NCBI GenBank assembly: GCA_013396655.1
Contig: WBMV01005969.1
Location: 157,534 to 221,533, forward strand
Length of the DNA: 64,000 nucleotides
Direction of reading: 5' to 3'
Source of the DNA: Campylorhamphus procurvoides
Taxonomy: Eukaryota; Chordata; Aves; Passeriformes; Dendrocolaptidae
Shown piece by piece: positions 14,001 to 29,000 of this stretch; position 1 is the stretch's first letter, and each line of letters begins with the position of its first letter. Both the position numbers and the translations under genes were made by a program. The notes under the pieces are model-generated. The model was given only the letters and a program-made list of their open reading frames with translations, did not search any database and had not been told where the DNA came from.

Positions 14001-17000
14001 TTAAGCAAAATTACATATCAGAAGCCCTGGTAAATTTGTCTGTTTTGTTTTGTTCCTGGCCTAGAAGAAAGGAGTGGGTTTTCAAGTGAAAACAGGTGAC
14101 GTTGTGTGTTTAGAGATATCCTTTAAATATACTAATAGGGGTTTTTCCCTTTTTTTTTTCTCCTTTTTTCTTTTATTTTTTTCTTTCAGGGCTAAATATC
14201 ACAAATTAAAATATGGCACAGAATTGAATCAGGGAGATATGAAGCCACCAAACTATGATTCTGGTAAGAATTTATTAAAAATTAGTTCATTACTGGCATA
14301 AAAGCTTAACTGTGGTTTGTGCAAATGCTGAATTGATGATGTTGATAAAGTAATTTAGTCAAAGCAGTGAGAATACAGGTAATTAATAAAGACTATATTT
14401 TACTCTTGTACAAAGAAAAATATATACTAATGCTCTAACAGAGTCTGTTAATAATTCATATTAGTTTAGATTAAAAAAAATCCAAACTCAAAAAACTGCT
14501 CTTGGAGAACAGTTTTTCTCTCCTTTATAATGTGTATAGATATTTTAGAACAGGATGATACTCAAGTCATAGCTAAAGAATCCTTTTATCTTTGGGTAAT
14601 TCTTCTGAATGAAATGTATGGCACATGATGTTTTGTTCAATTACCTCAGTGGTATTCCAGGAGAAAAATAATGAAAGTACATATAAAACATAAGTGAGAG
14701 TTTGTGAGTGGGGAGTTTATTTAGAGAATTCAGATGATCATTGGAGATACATTCAACTAACTTCAGTGTAATGCTGTAAGAGGACAGTTTTTTTGCCTTG
14801 GTCTTTGAAGATCTGACTTGTTTTTCTAAAGTTTTGTCTCCTACTTTAGATAAATGAATTTAAACATTGAACTTGAGAAATTAAGAATTTAAATTACTTC
14901 CTTTTATTGCTCTATCTCCCTATCCTTTCCTCAGGAAAAAAAAACCAAACAAAAAAAGAAGAGGTACAGAGATCTGGTAATAGGTCAGGCCACTGAAAGA
15001 AATAATAGGTGATGTTTTTTGTATCTCAGTCCCCTGATGCTCCTACTAAAATGAAACTGGAACCAACCTGTGTGTAAAGGTAGAAAAAGAAAGTCTTCAG
15101 ACCTCAGCTTTGTTACTTGGTTTGTGGAGGGGTTGGTTTGTTTTACTGTCATCGTTAATTCTTACCTCATTGAGTTCAGAAGGTCATTAAAAAATCCCAA
15201 ACAAACAAAAAATCCAACCCCCACTGCTAAGGCTTTACACCGGGCTTTTCTTGTGCAGGTTATAAGGAATTTCTGAGGTATTTTATTTCATGTTATTAAC
15301 AAGGTTATTTCCTTAACTGAAGAAATACATAATTTGGTGTTACTAAGTGAAAGGCCCCAATCTTTATTTGGATCATTAGAAAAACATGTTCTGACCATAC
15401 CAAGATCCCAGACAACCTTTGTTTTTGGGTAATTTCTCAGGATGCAGCTATAGCACATTGCCCCAGTTTTCAGCCAAACCCTCTGCATTACTTCTGTGAA
15501 GTGAACTTTAGTGCAATTACTTCTGTTACAATTCCATTATCCTCATTTATGTTTCTTCATTGTATTCTATATATGTAGCTATTAGAAATGTATATTTTTG
15601 TTCTATATCAAATATGGACTGATTAGTAATATGCTTAAAATAGACACTTTGTTAGAATAGAAACGTTGCTATAATGCTCCTTTGAAGTTGTCTTTCATAG
15701 ATACTTAGTTGAATGTCCATATATTCTCTCTGCCCATCCCTGTTCTTCCTGCCCAGTCATGAAAAAATGAGGAAGTGTTTGTAGTAGTTCTTCCAAGTGG
15801 GTCCTTTTTGTTTGTTTTCTTCATGATCGTTTGGGGAGTCAGTAACAGAGTTTAGAAGAAAGAGTTCCAACTCCTTGTGAAGGGATGCCTTTTTTAAAAA
15901 ATTATATTTATACTGTTTTGATATCTTCTCCTATTATTTGCTCATCATGCAAGTCCCTTAATTTTTATCTATAAGCCACTGTTACTGGTAGTGGTCATCA
16001 GTTTTGAGGAGACTAAGCATAAGAGAATTCTTGCCTGTGGATATACCTAATAGTGCCTTCAGAAAAAGGACTTTTTGCTTTCAACAGGAATTTTCAGGCA
16101 GATTTACCTCAGTCATGTTTTAGTAATTATAGACTGAGCTTTTTCAGTTGTGCACTGGATCCAGATGTGTTCAATTGTCATCAGAAAGTTACTGTGCAAT
16201 TGATTATTTCCTGTGGTTGCTAGTAAACAGATCTGTGAATTTGAGATGGCTAAAAGTCATAAAGCTCTTCTTGCATGTAAGTTCTGATTAAGCTTTGGTA
16301 ATTTCTTTGGGTAGGTGGTGGGGTTTTTTGTGTGTGGTGTTAATTCAGTTGTTTCAAGGTAAATTACTTCCCAATGAAAATAATAGCTTACCCTCATCCC
16401 GTACTAAGTTGCTCATAGGTCTTAATTTTTGTTTACACAGGAAAACTGTTCATCCTTCAGTATTTGGACCACAAGGCTTTCAAGTTTTGTAGTAGCTTTC
16501 ATAGATAATAAACCAAGAACTTGTATCTTGGGAAGAATATGCATCTCCTGGAGGAGACAAAAAGAAGCGCACCATCATGTATTGTGAAGCTATATGTACA
16601 CTCAATGTATATAGCTCTTGGTAGCCAACATTCAGACAATTTTACCAAAACAGCCACATGATTTTTTTGGTAGATTTTCCTAGAGTAGTAACATTTGGAT
16701 ACAAGTTTATGGTTAGGGAAAATGTGGTCAGAATTTTTCAACAGCTCCTCAGGTTAAAAAATAAACAAGCAACCCCTATTGTTTGCTTGTTTTTTTCCTC
16801 CTACAAAACTAGTACAAATAAGGATGAATTTAAAGGTGATATGAACAGGTCTTTTAATTTATGTCAAACTGTCAAGTATTAAGAGAATTGGCGAGTTGTA
16901 AATCGACATCATGCTGCAGTTGCATTTGATATTGTTAGCAGTTAAAGATACTCATATTCAAATTTATTATAAGGAGCAATTACACTTCAAGGCTAGTGCT

Positions 17001-20000
17001 AAAATGGAACTCCAGATTGTGTGTGTCATTATGTGCTCTTCAAGAAAAAGGTTTCGATAGGACTTGGGGATGTGAAACTGAAGGGAAGGCACTGATGAAT
17101 AGTGGAACTCACTCTCATAGAGCAGGATTTACCTGGCAATCATTACGTGTAGGTAGTACTACAGTTATGTGCTATGTGTTTTTTTCCCTCTCTTGATTAT
17201 TGGCACTTTCAATTTTGTTATTAAATCATTCCTAGTCATTTTAAGACAGATCGCGTTTGTCGTTTCTAGTGGTTGAGCATCTTTTATGAAAATAGGAAAA
17301 TAAAAAAAGTGTAATAATCTTTTTCAGATGAAGGTAATGAGACAGAGATTCAGCCACAACAGAACAGTCAGCTAATATGGAAACAAGGACGGCAGCTGCT
17401 AAGACAGTAAGTGTTGAAACAAGGACTCAGATACTGAATGCAAAAGAACAAATCTGGTAATGAAATGTGATGGTGGTATTTGATTTTTTTTTTGAGTTAA
17501 GACTTTATTGAAAGAAAAGTTAGTGTGTGATGAAGTTCATTTGGCTTCTGCCCTGTTTTTCCTTGATTTTTGAAATATTTTATTGTTTTAGAATTTCAGG
17601 TCAGAAGCCTTCTAAAGTCACAAACGCCTGATCTCATTCACTTTTCTTTCACTGAGTATAATCAATCTGCCTGGGACAAGTGTGGGTCATGACATTTGCA
17701 ATTAAAAAACAAGACACACTAGTAATTCTGCTAAGAGCTGTTTAGAATAAAAACAGCTAGTGTTGGAGAGGGAAATTTTTTGCTTTTGCCTGCTAGTGGT
17801 GCAGAAAAAAGTAACATCTAGAAGGTTAGACTAGACATTTTCTAATTCTCACTTCATGTGAATGAAGCAAATGTCTGCTAATCTGAATTAGTTTTTGAAT
17901 TATGATCATAATGTGTGAACGCATTGCCAAGATATTTGGTGTGTTACAGAGGATTAAACGAGAGGGGAGTGAGTCAGTAAGGACAGTCTGGAGCTTATAT
18001 TAAAGTACCTTTTTCCAAGGAATTGTACAGAAGTTAAGTTTGTCTGTTGGATGGTTTGTATGTACTTTTCTTTTGCAAGAGCTCAAATGCACGTTGGATA
18101 ATTGTAAATAGGGTGGTCTTGAATTGGATCAGTGATTTTGAAGACCAAGTCATTCCTTCTCAGCGCAATTTGTAAGAGTGACTTAGTGCTGACTGCGGAG
18201 CACATATTACTGACAGACTGTTTTGCATAGGTGACTTGTTTGATTTTTCTATAGCCAAGAATCAGTATTTCTCTCCTAATGTGGCCATGTGAATGATATT
18301 ATTAAATAATTGGAGGAGAATGTTCTTGCAGGAAAAGTGCATGTACTTGATTTGTAACAGCTGTTACTGTAAACCAGCATTTCCCTTCTTTAGAGATGTC
18401 TAGAATATTGACCATTTAATCAGTTTCGTGCTATTAACTCCAGATTCTAGAGGGAAGGATAAAGACCAATTTTTATTTTTTATTTTTAAATTGTCATTTC
18501 CCTCATGTATCCTTCAAAGACAATATGGCATACTGATTAAAGAGCCTACTTTAGACCTTGAGGTTTTCATACAAGGGTTCTTGCTGCCCTGCCTTTATAT
18601 GGAAGACAAATTAATATTTTGCAGATCCATTGCAGAATAAAGGAAAGGCAAGACAAAGATTTTATCAAGCCTAGTCCATCATAAATAACAACTCTTACTA
18701 ATAGCTACAGCTCTGGAGTTTGGGTTTATTTCCTCTGTTTTCTAGGATTCTAATGATATTTGTATAAGGAACATATCTGATACTTCTTGTATCTAACTTC
18801 CATGTGTCGAAGAATAAAATGGCCATGTTGTGCAAGCAACTGTGGTGATTTTTATACACCAGTTGGAAATATTTTAATTGCAAGTGCTTTTCCTTCCATT
18901 TTAGTAAATGAATGAATAACGTATTGTATAACCTCTGACTGCTAGGCTCTCTGATTTTTTTTTTTCCCTCAGTGACTGTAGAGGCTGGTACTGCAAGAGG
19001 CGATCCCTCTGCAGCTGGTACAGGATGATTTATAAGCATGTTTCATTAGCTCAGTACCGTACTTTCCTAAGCTAAGGGGTTGAAGATGAGTTTAGGAAGA
19101 AGTTTTCATTTACCATTTTGCATAAGTGGGATGTGCGTGGAAGATTAGCATGAGTTGTGTTCCTACAGATATCTACAAGAAGTGGGCTACACTGACACGA
19201 TATTGGATGTGAAGTCAAAACGAGTGCGAGCTTTACTGGGCTTCTCAAGTGATGCTTCAGAAAAAGAAAACAGAAATCAAGAGCCAATGGTAAATGGCAC
19301 AGAGGGCCAGATTAAAGAAAGCACAATGATTGGGTAAGCATCAAGATGACATTGTTATTTTTCTGCATAAATGCACTTAGTGGTGTTGAAAAAGTTTTTG
19401 TTTATCAAGATTTCAGTTTTTTTATCCCTAGTTGGAGATTAGAGCAATTCTGACAAATTTTATTGTATTAAGCATTAAGTATGGAAGTAAGTCTTGAGAT
19501 TCACATCTTAGCAGCATCATAAATTATTTTTTTTAGTTGAATGGCAGCACCAAGTCAAATCAAGCCTCTTTTGAGATACAATTGCAAAGTGATTAAAAAA
19601 GTCAGCATTGTTTCATGTTAATGGTTTATTTGTATTCCTGGAAGCTTCACTGTATAGATTACAGGCTTTGCTCTTCTGGCCTGTGCTGACTGTGACAAGA
19701 TAATCTATAGATGAGACAGGATTTTTTTTGCTGATTCTGAAAAACAAAGTCACTCATTACATTCTGAGTCCTGTAAGTTTTTGATTTTCTACTAATGAAT
19801 ATATATGTAAATGTTACTCAAATGTGAGGTACTAATTTCTGTCTTTTAATATTTCTAATACTATGTAAAGTCAGTCCAAGATGGTAAAATCTGAAGCTTA
19901 CTTTTGCTTTTCAGTAATGTTGAAAACTTAAGAGGCTTTTCCCATTTTCTTCTATTTTCCATGCAGAGTTTTTAAAAAAAAAAAAAGTTAAACCTAACTG

Positions 20001-23000
20001 TAAAGGCTTCAGGAAAATTATCTGTTTGTTCTTGTTTAAGATACTGTAGTCACAAAACCAGAAAAATAATGAAAATCATGCAGAATTATATGAACAATAG
20101 ATGAGGTGGCTGCTTCCAGTAGTTTGTGCTGCATCAACAAGCGCAGCATTCCTCAAAGATTATCATTGGTTTTTCCTTTTCTATGCCGTTGTGGCAAAAT
20201 TCAAGACCTTTATTTTCTAAGGTCTAATACTGTTATATGAAACAATCTGTTTTTTAAAAAGCATTTGTAAAATTTCATTTATACCCACCAGATAGCTGCA
20301 GCAAGTTTAGGCCAACAGGTTACAAAGGCAGAAGTTCATTGTTATGTAATTAAATTTAATGTTGTGAGGTGGAAAATTTGAATGTGTGAAAAAACCCGTA
20401 AGCTACTAAAATATATCATGCTGTTACATAGTTGACAAGTCATGTCATTTATGTACAGCAGCTTTGTTTGTAAGAGCAAGGAATTCTCGATAGATTGCAA
20501 TAACAGTTTTTGTTTTATTTCTAGTGAAGGGGTCACTTCTTCTTAGGGGAAGTGGGTAAATAAAGCTTCTTTTCTTACACTTCAAAGTTTATTTATATGT
20601 ATTTACTTAGTTTTGAAACAGATGTATGTATAAGATAGTTATTTGATGGATGAAATGCTGGGACAGTGGTTTTGGTGTAGCAATTTTGGATACATTTGCA
20701 TTTCTTTCCTATCTGTTTGATTTTGGGGTAGATCTGATATTAGGTTTAACACTGTAGTTTACCCTGTGGCTGAAGATATTTATTCACTGATGGAGAAAAA
20801 TGAGCTCACTTCCATTGTGGCTCTGCAAGCTTGTCAGCTGCAAGGCTGGTCAGGCTGCACACTTTGAAAAGCTGTTTTCATCTTGCTGCTGATACATAAG
20901 ATGGCAGACTGTATGAGAAAGCTTAGGGGAACATTTTGATAACATGATAAGCAAGAAGTAACTCCAACGTTTTTCAGTGGAAAAATTTTCCAGGGTTCTT
21001 GTTCAACGTAGTCATGTCAGTCTTCTTGGATGATTCTGAGTTTGTGGATGTCCACTGAGATCTCCCTCACTGAGAGGAAAAAGTCAGGATTTTACTAAAA
21101 TTCCTTGATCAAGCTGAGTACAGCACTAGCTTTCAATGCTGTGTTTCTTCTGAGTGTTTCAATTACACTTTCAGACCACCTTTTTCAATTTTCCTTTCAG
21201 GAAGGATTCTGTGGCTTTCTTCCTGGCAGAGCCTGCCTTTTATTTAACAGCTATTTCATCATATGCTACTAGATACTGTAAAATGTTACACCTTGCTCTT
21301 TCTATGGCATGTGGCACTGTTCACCTCTTCCCAACAGCACCATCACTTGCCTCTGAGACTTCAAAATGCAGCTTTCTGGTGGATGACAAGTTAGAAATGT
21401 TACCTGCCTCATCTATTGACAATAGACATTACTTAAACATTTATAGAACAGCTTGTCTTCAAAAAATATTAACATTGAATAGGTGACTAAGATTTGAGGC
21501 ACATTGTTCTTGCTCCTGAACCCAACTGGAATTCTTACTGAGTGTCTGAAAACTTAATTCAACATTTCTCTACCTGGTTGACAGAAGTGGGAAAAATTTA
21601 GGTGACTCCACCAAATTCTGGCTTACAGTTGAAGAAGGTGCACCCCTTGAAGCAAACTCAACGGCGCTGGGCTGCTTACTGTAAGGGCAAGAGGATTGGC
21701 AGTTCTTTTGGCAGCCTCTTGTTATTCCTTGTGTTTATGTAAAGTGAGAAATGGATTTAGGCCACAGCAAGCTTGTACAGTTGAAAGGAGTGCAACAAAC
21801 AAGTGTTTGCAGTTTGGTAGTGGTAGAAGAGGAAAGTTACAGTGAGAAATTGTAAGAGCAAGAAATGCAACAAAACAAAACTTTAGTGCAATTCCAGGAA
21901 GTTTGTGTGTGAGTGGTTGCCAGGACCACCAGACATTAGGAGAGGTGCAAACTAAAATGCAGATGGAAGACTCTGACTGTACGGATACAGTGAAAATCTT
22001 TGTTGGAGAAAACTTTGCTATTACCACACAAGTGTGTGAACTTCTAAGCCAATGCAGTGGTTCAAAACATTTAATGAATTTTGATGATAGATATCTGCTT
22101 GCAAGTCTGAGGCCAATGATCAACCTGAAGATGTTTTAGTTACATTTGAGGAACAGAGTTCTGGGCAAAATGATGCATGACAATGAATGTAGTCTAACAA
22201 GGAATACACCTCTGTTGAAGTGAGAAATGACAACTCAGAGTGTGTTTGATTTGTTTGATCTTGGAAGAAGTGCATAATATGGGCATGGTTGAATCTGTGG
22301 ATTTTAAATCTGATTTTTAGAGAAATGTTTATATGGAATGGAGAATGTGAGAAGCCGAGCACAGGACCTGAGTAAAGAGAAAGCTTGTGGGTGAGAAATG
22401 ACGAAGACAAAGCAATAGGAGTTTGGAAAGAATGTGGGTGAATGTGATAATGTACAATAGCGGGGAAAACAGTACAGTGAAAAATAGACGGAGTATGGAT
22501 TCAATGATGCATTTCAATAACAGGAAGATGGAAGGCACATTAACTTTTAATTTTCTTAAAGATTTCTTCATATAGCGGTGTAAATTGCAGAATGAACAGA
22601 TTGGCTAAACTGCTTTCTGTACAACTGAAATGCCATGTGATAAGTTCTAAAGAAAGTAAAAAAAAAGTGGTATTTGATGCTTTTCTACTGCTATATGGTT
22701 ATCTCTTTGAGAGGAGAGAGGGAGTAATGGAAACAGGAAGCAAAACTTCCTTTATGTTTTGATGGTTGTTTTTTGGTAATCAACCAATACTTTCATAGTG
22801 AAATGGGAGTGGTAGAGAACAAAATAAATTAGTACTGAGAGATATTCCAGTAAAAGAATGGAAGACCTGCTCTCCTCAACACAGTCTGATTTTAGCAGTT
22901 TTTGTGTAAGCCTTTTAATCTATGCATAGTACCTCTTGCTGCTACTCAGCTACCTTCAGCAATACCTCTCATCTACCTCTGACTGTACTACTGACAATAA

Positions 23001-26000
23001 CAGAAACCCACACCTATCTGAATTTTTTATTTTTTTAAATGCTTTTGATTGTTGTGAGGAGAAATCCTGGCATTTTCCCTCTGACCTCTGGGATGTGTGA
23101 AGTGTATACTTTGTGGTGGGTAGGGAGGATTTTGCTCCTCCGTTCAGCTTACTACATCCTTTACAGATTTTTGAGTTCTTTGTTATACCAGAACTCACCT
23201 ATTGTATGGGTTATATCTTGTTGCCTGACCTTTATACCTATTTCAGCAACTGGAGTTTGGACACTCAATGCTGTGATACCATCATTAAGTTGAGCCTTTT
23301 TATGGGAAAGAGTGGTGAGAATGTTTGGGGTGATTATTGTAAAGTTGATGCTGTTTTCTTTGGTATGTAGAAGCATAAGATGGTTACTGTAGAGCAAATA
23401 CTTAATATAATAATATTTATTTGCAGCAGAGAATATGTAACTTGAATTCTACGAAACTCCAGTTACTTAAAAAAATTGTCATCTGATCCCTTACACTTCT
23501 CAGCTTAATTTTTCTATCTTAAAGGATTGCAATTACATCAGAGACCTTCCTCTTCTTTTGATAAAGTGATGCCCAAACTATTGCTGTCTGAATGTCTTTT
23601 AAGCCATTAAGTCAATTTATCTTCATCCTTAAGTGAAGTAGCCTCAGACCTTATGTGCTACTAGCTGCTACATATGTGGCCAAACTTGTATTCTTACATT
23701 GCCTATTTATTTGCTAATGTACAGATCGTCTTGAAAACTTTAGCACTCAAGATATCATGTGGATTTTGAATGCACCCTGCAAGATTTTGAATCCATAAAT
23801 GAAATCTTAATATGATAACGTGAGCTAGATATAGTCCTGTTTTCACTTATTTCATGGAATTTTAAAGGGAATCAGTTTTCAGTTTCTTCAATCAGTTCAC
23901 TTGCATTACCAAAGATAAGTACCACTTGGCATGACTGAACTCAAAAATAGATACTAAAATAATAACCTCTTAATAATGGTTTAAATTCTTAACACCTGCA
24001 GTGAGAGGAATGGCTGCTTTCTCCCAGCAAACTGGAACAGAAATGAAAGCTGCCTGCAAATGTCACTTGTAGCCTTGAAAACATGAAAGTACTTAAGTAT
24101 CTTTAGCTCACCTATTACCTCATTTTCAGTACATATATCTTAGTGAGTGAAACGTAAACAGTCAAATTAGTTTACCTTCTTGAAGGTGTGTATTTGACTA
24201 CGATTTGATACGAGTGGAAGCAAATATAGTAAAGGAATAGAACTGGAAAGGAATGAGGATATACTGAACATATGTATGTATATGCATATATATAAATGTG
24301 TGTATATATAAAAACAGTAAGTTAGGTAAATTATCTGAGCTATTGCTATGGGTTTGATCATTAGAACTGTAAATAGCCAATAGAAACTTTTTTAAAAAAA
24401 CCCAGTCCTGAGTGCTGTATTGATCTCTCTCTGAAACTGGTCTACTACCCCCTTTTTTTGCTATTGAACTGCATATGGCTTCCACCACCTCTACTTTACA
24501 TGAGCAAAAAGGCATCAGGACTCAGGATTCGAAAGCAAATCCAAATAGCTTTTCAAAGACTAAAATCAAACATTTTGAAAACCTTACCTTTCTGATGTAC
24601 AACAAATCATTCTGACACTTCAATGAGTGAATGTCTTTCTGTACCAGAAGACCTTAATAACTCTCTTGCATCTCTAAATCCTATTAACACTGGCCTATGT
24701 AATGGTAATGCTGCATACTGGCTGATGAATGTTGTGTGATAACTAGCTTATAAAATGGTTTATTTGGGAAAATATCTCTGAGTTTATCAATGTGAGGTAT
24801 CATCTGCCTTGAAGATTTCCAAAATAGTATGCAAGACTAAAATATTGAATTACAAAAAGAAAAAAAAAAAACAAATCTATTTATTTTATTCCCTTTACTG
24901 GTGGGGATTTTTTCACCTTTTCCCTGTTTCTCCCTGCCTTCATCTTGCAGTGACCTAACAGGCAGTTAAAAGGTACCTGATTTAGGCCAGACTGGACACT
25001 TTCAACAGCTGCATAAAAGCAGGAAAAAAAAAAAGTAGATAAATTGGGGTGTTTTGTGAAGAAAGTAGTATGAATGGACCATACTTTTGATTGGCACAGT
25101 TCTGTGACATAAGGGTTTGAGGGATGCTTCTTGGAAATGTCACATAAGACTTAAGATGAAGAAAGAATGGGGAGAAGGAGGCAGAGAAGTTGCTTAGTGG
25201 GAGAGAGAGAAGCAAAAAGAGAGTAGGTGAATGGGGAAATAACTTATAAAAGTTACTCTGGTACTTCAAACATTAAGTTCAGTTTTTATTTTTTTCTTTA
25301 TAAAGCTTCTTTATTCGATATATTATAGTTACCTGACTAGATTTGGCAAGAGAAGTGACCCTTCCTTTTTAAATGCTATTCCTTTGCAGTTCTAATTTAC
25401 ATCCAAACCATTTTGTAAGTGTTGCTTACCAGTTGTAATATGTATTGCACTAGTTCTTTCTTGCATTGTGTGGTGTGAATTCATAAGAGGTTTCAAAGGT
25501 TGTGACAGACTGTTTAGCCTGCCCTGTGTTTCTTGTGTGTAAATTTTGATGATTCTAAGTGTTCTATAGTTTTATAAATTATTTTGGTATTTTCTGTGCT
25601 TTGTTATGAAAGATTTTACACAGTGTTGAAGATCTAATGAATTGTTCTTAAAAATAGCCTTTATTGAATTTGCATGCATTTATTTAATGAGTACAGTTTG
25701 AAAGAATTTAACTAGCCATTGAAAAGACTGTGTTAAAACATGTGATAACTCAATTCTATGGTGAATTAGTGTACGATGATCATGCAGTATAATATTTTCA
25801 TAGTAGGAGAAAACAATCAAAGATTATGTCTTAGGAAAGAATAGCTCTGAATGCTGGGTCACAACAGGTTCTTTCCCATCCAGGCCCCAGAAACATTTCT
25901 TAGCCTCACGTGAACTTGTATTTATTTAACTTTACTGTGGTATTTCTTCCTGCTTCTGAATTTATTAATAAAATCCTGGTTTTATTTAAGATAAGTTGTG

Positions 26001-29000
26001 TATGTGTTGGATAAAACAAACAAATAGAAAAGGCCTCTACTTTTTCCTTTGGGAGTGTGACTAGGACTGAGTCAGTTAATGGCTTCATGGTTGGGCAGTT
26101 CAGGGGGGAGGTTTGAGACTCTCCCTGGACATGATCACAGACTTTCCAGGGTTACTATCAATATAGGAGAAGGTAATGATAGATACATTGATTGTGTTTG
26201 TTACAAAGAAAATACATGTCTGTAATGTGACTTTAGTCTAAGTTAAACTTCACAACATGAAATGTTCTGGATCATGTTTGGAGCAGGAAAGGTATCATCA
26301 ATGTGCTGGTTTAGTTTCCACAGAGCTTCACCTTACCTATAGGTTCTGGCTTCTACTTTTCATTCAGTAAGAAACAGGATTTATGTTAAGATCCTGAATA
26401 TTAAATATTGAGAGTAAATACGTATGCTCCTGCCTACACATTTTGTAAAGCTGCTAATATCTCCGTGTCAGAACCAACTGTATTTTTACACAAAATGCTT
26501 GTCTTGAGACATGTCACTGTTGGGTAGAAAATGAAGAGTCAGTTTTATGGCCTGCAGAGCCCTGGTGAGAGCCAGGCTTGCTTTAAATAGTACATGTGGA
26601 ATATCCACAAATCTTATTTTTCAGATTTCATGGGAAGATATTATTTTTAATCTTAAAGGGGCCAGTGAGTCAAGAGAAATCTGAATAATTGGACAGCCTG
26701 TAAAATACAAGTTGGGATCAGATTTTCACAGCCATCACAGCTGCAGAAAATTCTGGCAGCTTCTCCTGAGGAGGAAAATATTCTAGTGAGTTCAGGTTTA
26801 TGTTACTTTAGGGGAGGTAAGTACTGCAGTTACCATTCCATTTGTAACAAGACTTTTGTCTTTTAAACAGGAAAATGTGTCTTATCTTTGGGGATCAGAA
26901 GTTCCCTGTTTCAAGAATAATATTCACAAAATCTGTGCAGTGTCCCATCCATTTGCAGTAAGATGGAAAACCCAGAAGCATTAGTCTAGCTATGCTTACC
27001 TTCTGGCACTACTTATTGTTATGCTTGTGACAAGCAGTTAGTTCTGTTGTACTTAATCATGTGCAGACTGGAGTAGCAGGTAATCTCTCTGCCCTGAAGA
27101 ATTTCCTGTCTAATTAGATAAGGCTACTGAAGGAGGATGTAATACACAGGGTTAACAGTACCAGATAGAAGATCTTATATTGGTTAAATGATTTTTGGTT
27201 GGTTGGTTGGGAAGTGCTAAGTCAACTGGGATGAAACCCTCAAGGAAAGAAGACAAAGTTAGGTGCTAGGGAGAAAACCATGCAAGAGTGCTGTTGCAGA
27301 GTATGGCTGAGGAAGGAGCAGTGGGAGAGAGATTCAGAATGAGCAGCTGAGGAACACAGGGTTGAGGAAGTCCTGCAGTGGTCTGGGTGCTCTATGGTCT
27401 CTGCTTTGACAGGTTCTGTAGCTGCTCCTGCTGTCTTAAGTTTCTGACTTGTTCTTCCCCAGCAGTTTTTCTTTAGACAATATATGGAAAGAAGAAAAAA
27501 GCCACACCTACATTCTTGCACTTTGAAAATTATATTCTCCCTTACATATGTTACGATCTAGTAAAAGGAATTGTCCTTTTTGAGGTTTTTGATCTCTTTT
27601 GATTTGCAACAGGTCCTGAACCTTGCCAAGTCTCGAGTACATGAGTTTTGCCTCGCTCATGCTTGTAATACTACAGTTCACGTATCAGTCCTTGCTTTTG
27701 GAGCTCCATTCTATTGTTTTCACACATTATTTAAAAAAAAAAATACTCTAAACTACGAAACCCTTGGAAATGTTTATTGCGTTTCTTTTTCTAAAGTGAA
27801 ATTTAAAGTAATTTATTTTACTACCCTATCTCTGAATATATTTTTGCCACTTCTACTTTTTATGTTGCTTCGTGAATGAGCCAGTAAGAAAAACAAACTA
27901 ACCAGATGGAAAATAATGAAACAAGCAATCTTCAAATTGCCATCAAAGTACTTAACATAGATAAGCTAAGGCCAGATATTTTCTTAAGTACACTTTACGT
28001 TATTCCTAAGTGTTAATGCTGACAATGATATTGAAAATGCATTCCCTTTATGTGCTGCTAAAGGATGAAAAATAGTTAAATTATTCAGTTACTTTTGATT
28101 TGACTTATAAAGCGTATTGGGGTACAATATAGCAAATCAGCCTGCCTGTCAGCTTGAAACTTTTCTCCTGCAGAACCTTTGAATAGTTTAAATATTCTGT
28201 CACTTCTGTTTTCTTTTTTTGGTTCTTACGAATTGTTTCTTGGAAGTTGTGCCTTACCAAAATACTCCTCTGTGGTACTATGCTGACTTTGTATATTTTT
28301 GTACTATGCAGAAGTTTTGAAATACATGATAAATAAGCTACTGCATTTCTGAATGCATGAGATGCCCTCCTCCTCCTGCAAGTGCAAGTACAGTATTCTG
28401 TATATATTCTGCCCACTAAAGCATGTAATAATGAGTGGGATAGTTGAATTCAGACCAGTTACTTAAAAAAGATATAACCCCCTTGCGTAGTCACTTTGAA
28501 CTTCCGTGTGAGAGATTGTGATTTAAGATCAAATGAGTACAGAGCCAAATCTAGGTATGAATTACTGCAAATACTTGAACCTATAAAAGGATATGTGTTT
28601 CTTACTAGTAAGTGAATTAAAATTTTATATTCTAAGTTTGGTATTAGTTCATACATTTCTGTTTACTGGAGCATGTCTGATAGTTACTATAGATCAGCAG
28701 TCATAGTGTTTTTACATAGTAGATTTTTACATGGCAAAATAGAGGGGAAGAACCAGAAATACAGTTGTGGTCGGATGATTCAGTCCACTAAAAGTAGACC
28801 AGGACACACAGAATTTGCTGAAAGTCAAGAAATTAGTCAAATGAAGCACACTACAAGTTTTGTCTTACCAAGATTTGTCTGTTGGAAACAGCAAAACAAA
28901 AGTACCATAGGATTTCTGTGAAAATATAAATTATTACTACAGATTCATGAGTGTTACAGTCTGACAAAGCAGTGATTAGTTAAGGAAAAAGAAAAATATT

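Larger units (their letters stand above)
8041..14189 (+). other. STRN: STRN intron 2
   Basis: 6149 nt, donor gtatgc, acceptor ttctttcag after a long T-rich tract (14145-14187). It holds an AT-rich TTAATAAAA-like repeat (8813-8868) and a perfect 15-nt tandem duplication (8923-8952). Open frames on both strands around 9830-10270 overlap each other and resemble no family I know. A slightly CpG-richer patch lies at about 11040-11270. No transposon was recognised. Confidence 0.85.

Noticed and set aside
21154..21486. 110-codon plus-strand frame in intron 5
   Set aside because: No recognisable motif and no flanking coding exons in the same phase. It could not be placed in striatin.
27240..27521. 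93-codon minus-strand frame
   Set aside because: Composition is biased by the A/G-rich plus strand. No family resemblance.
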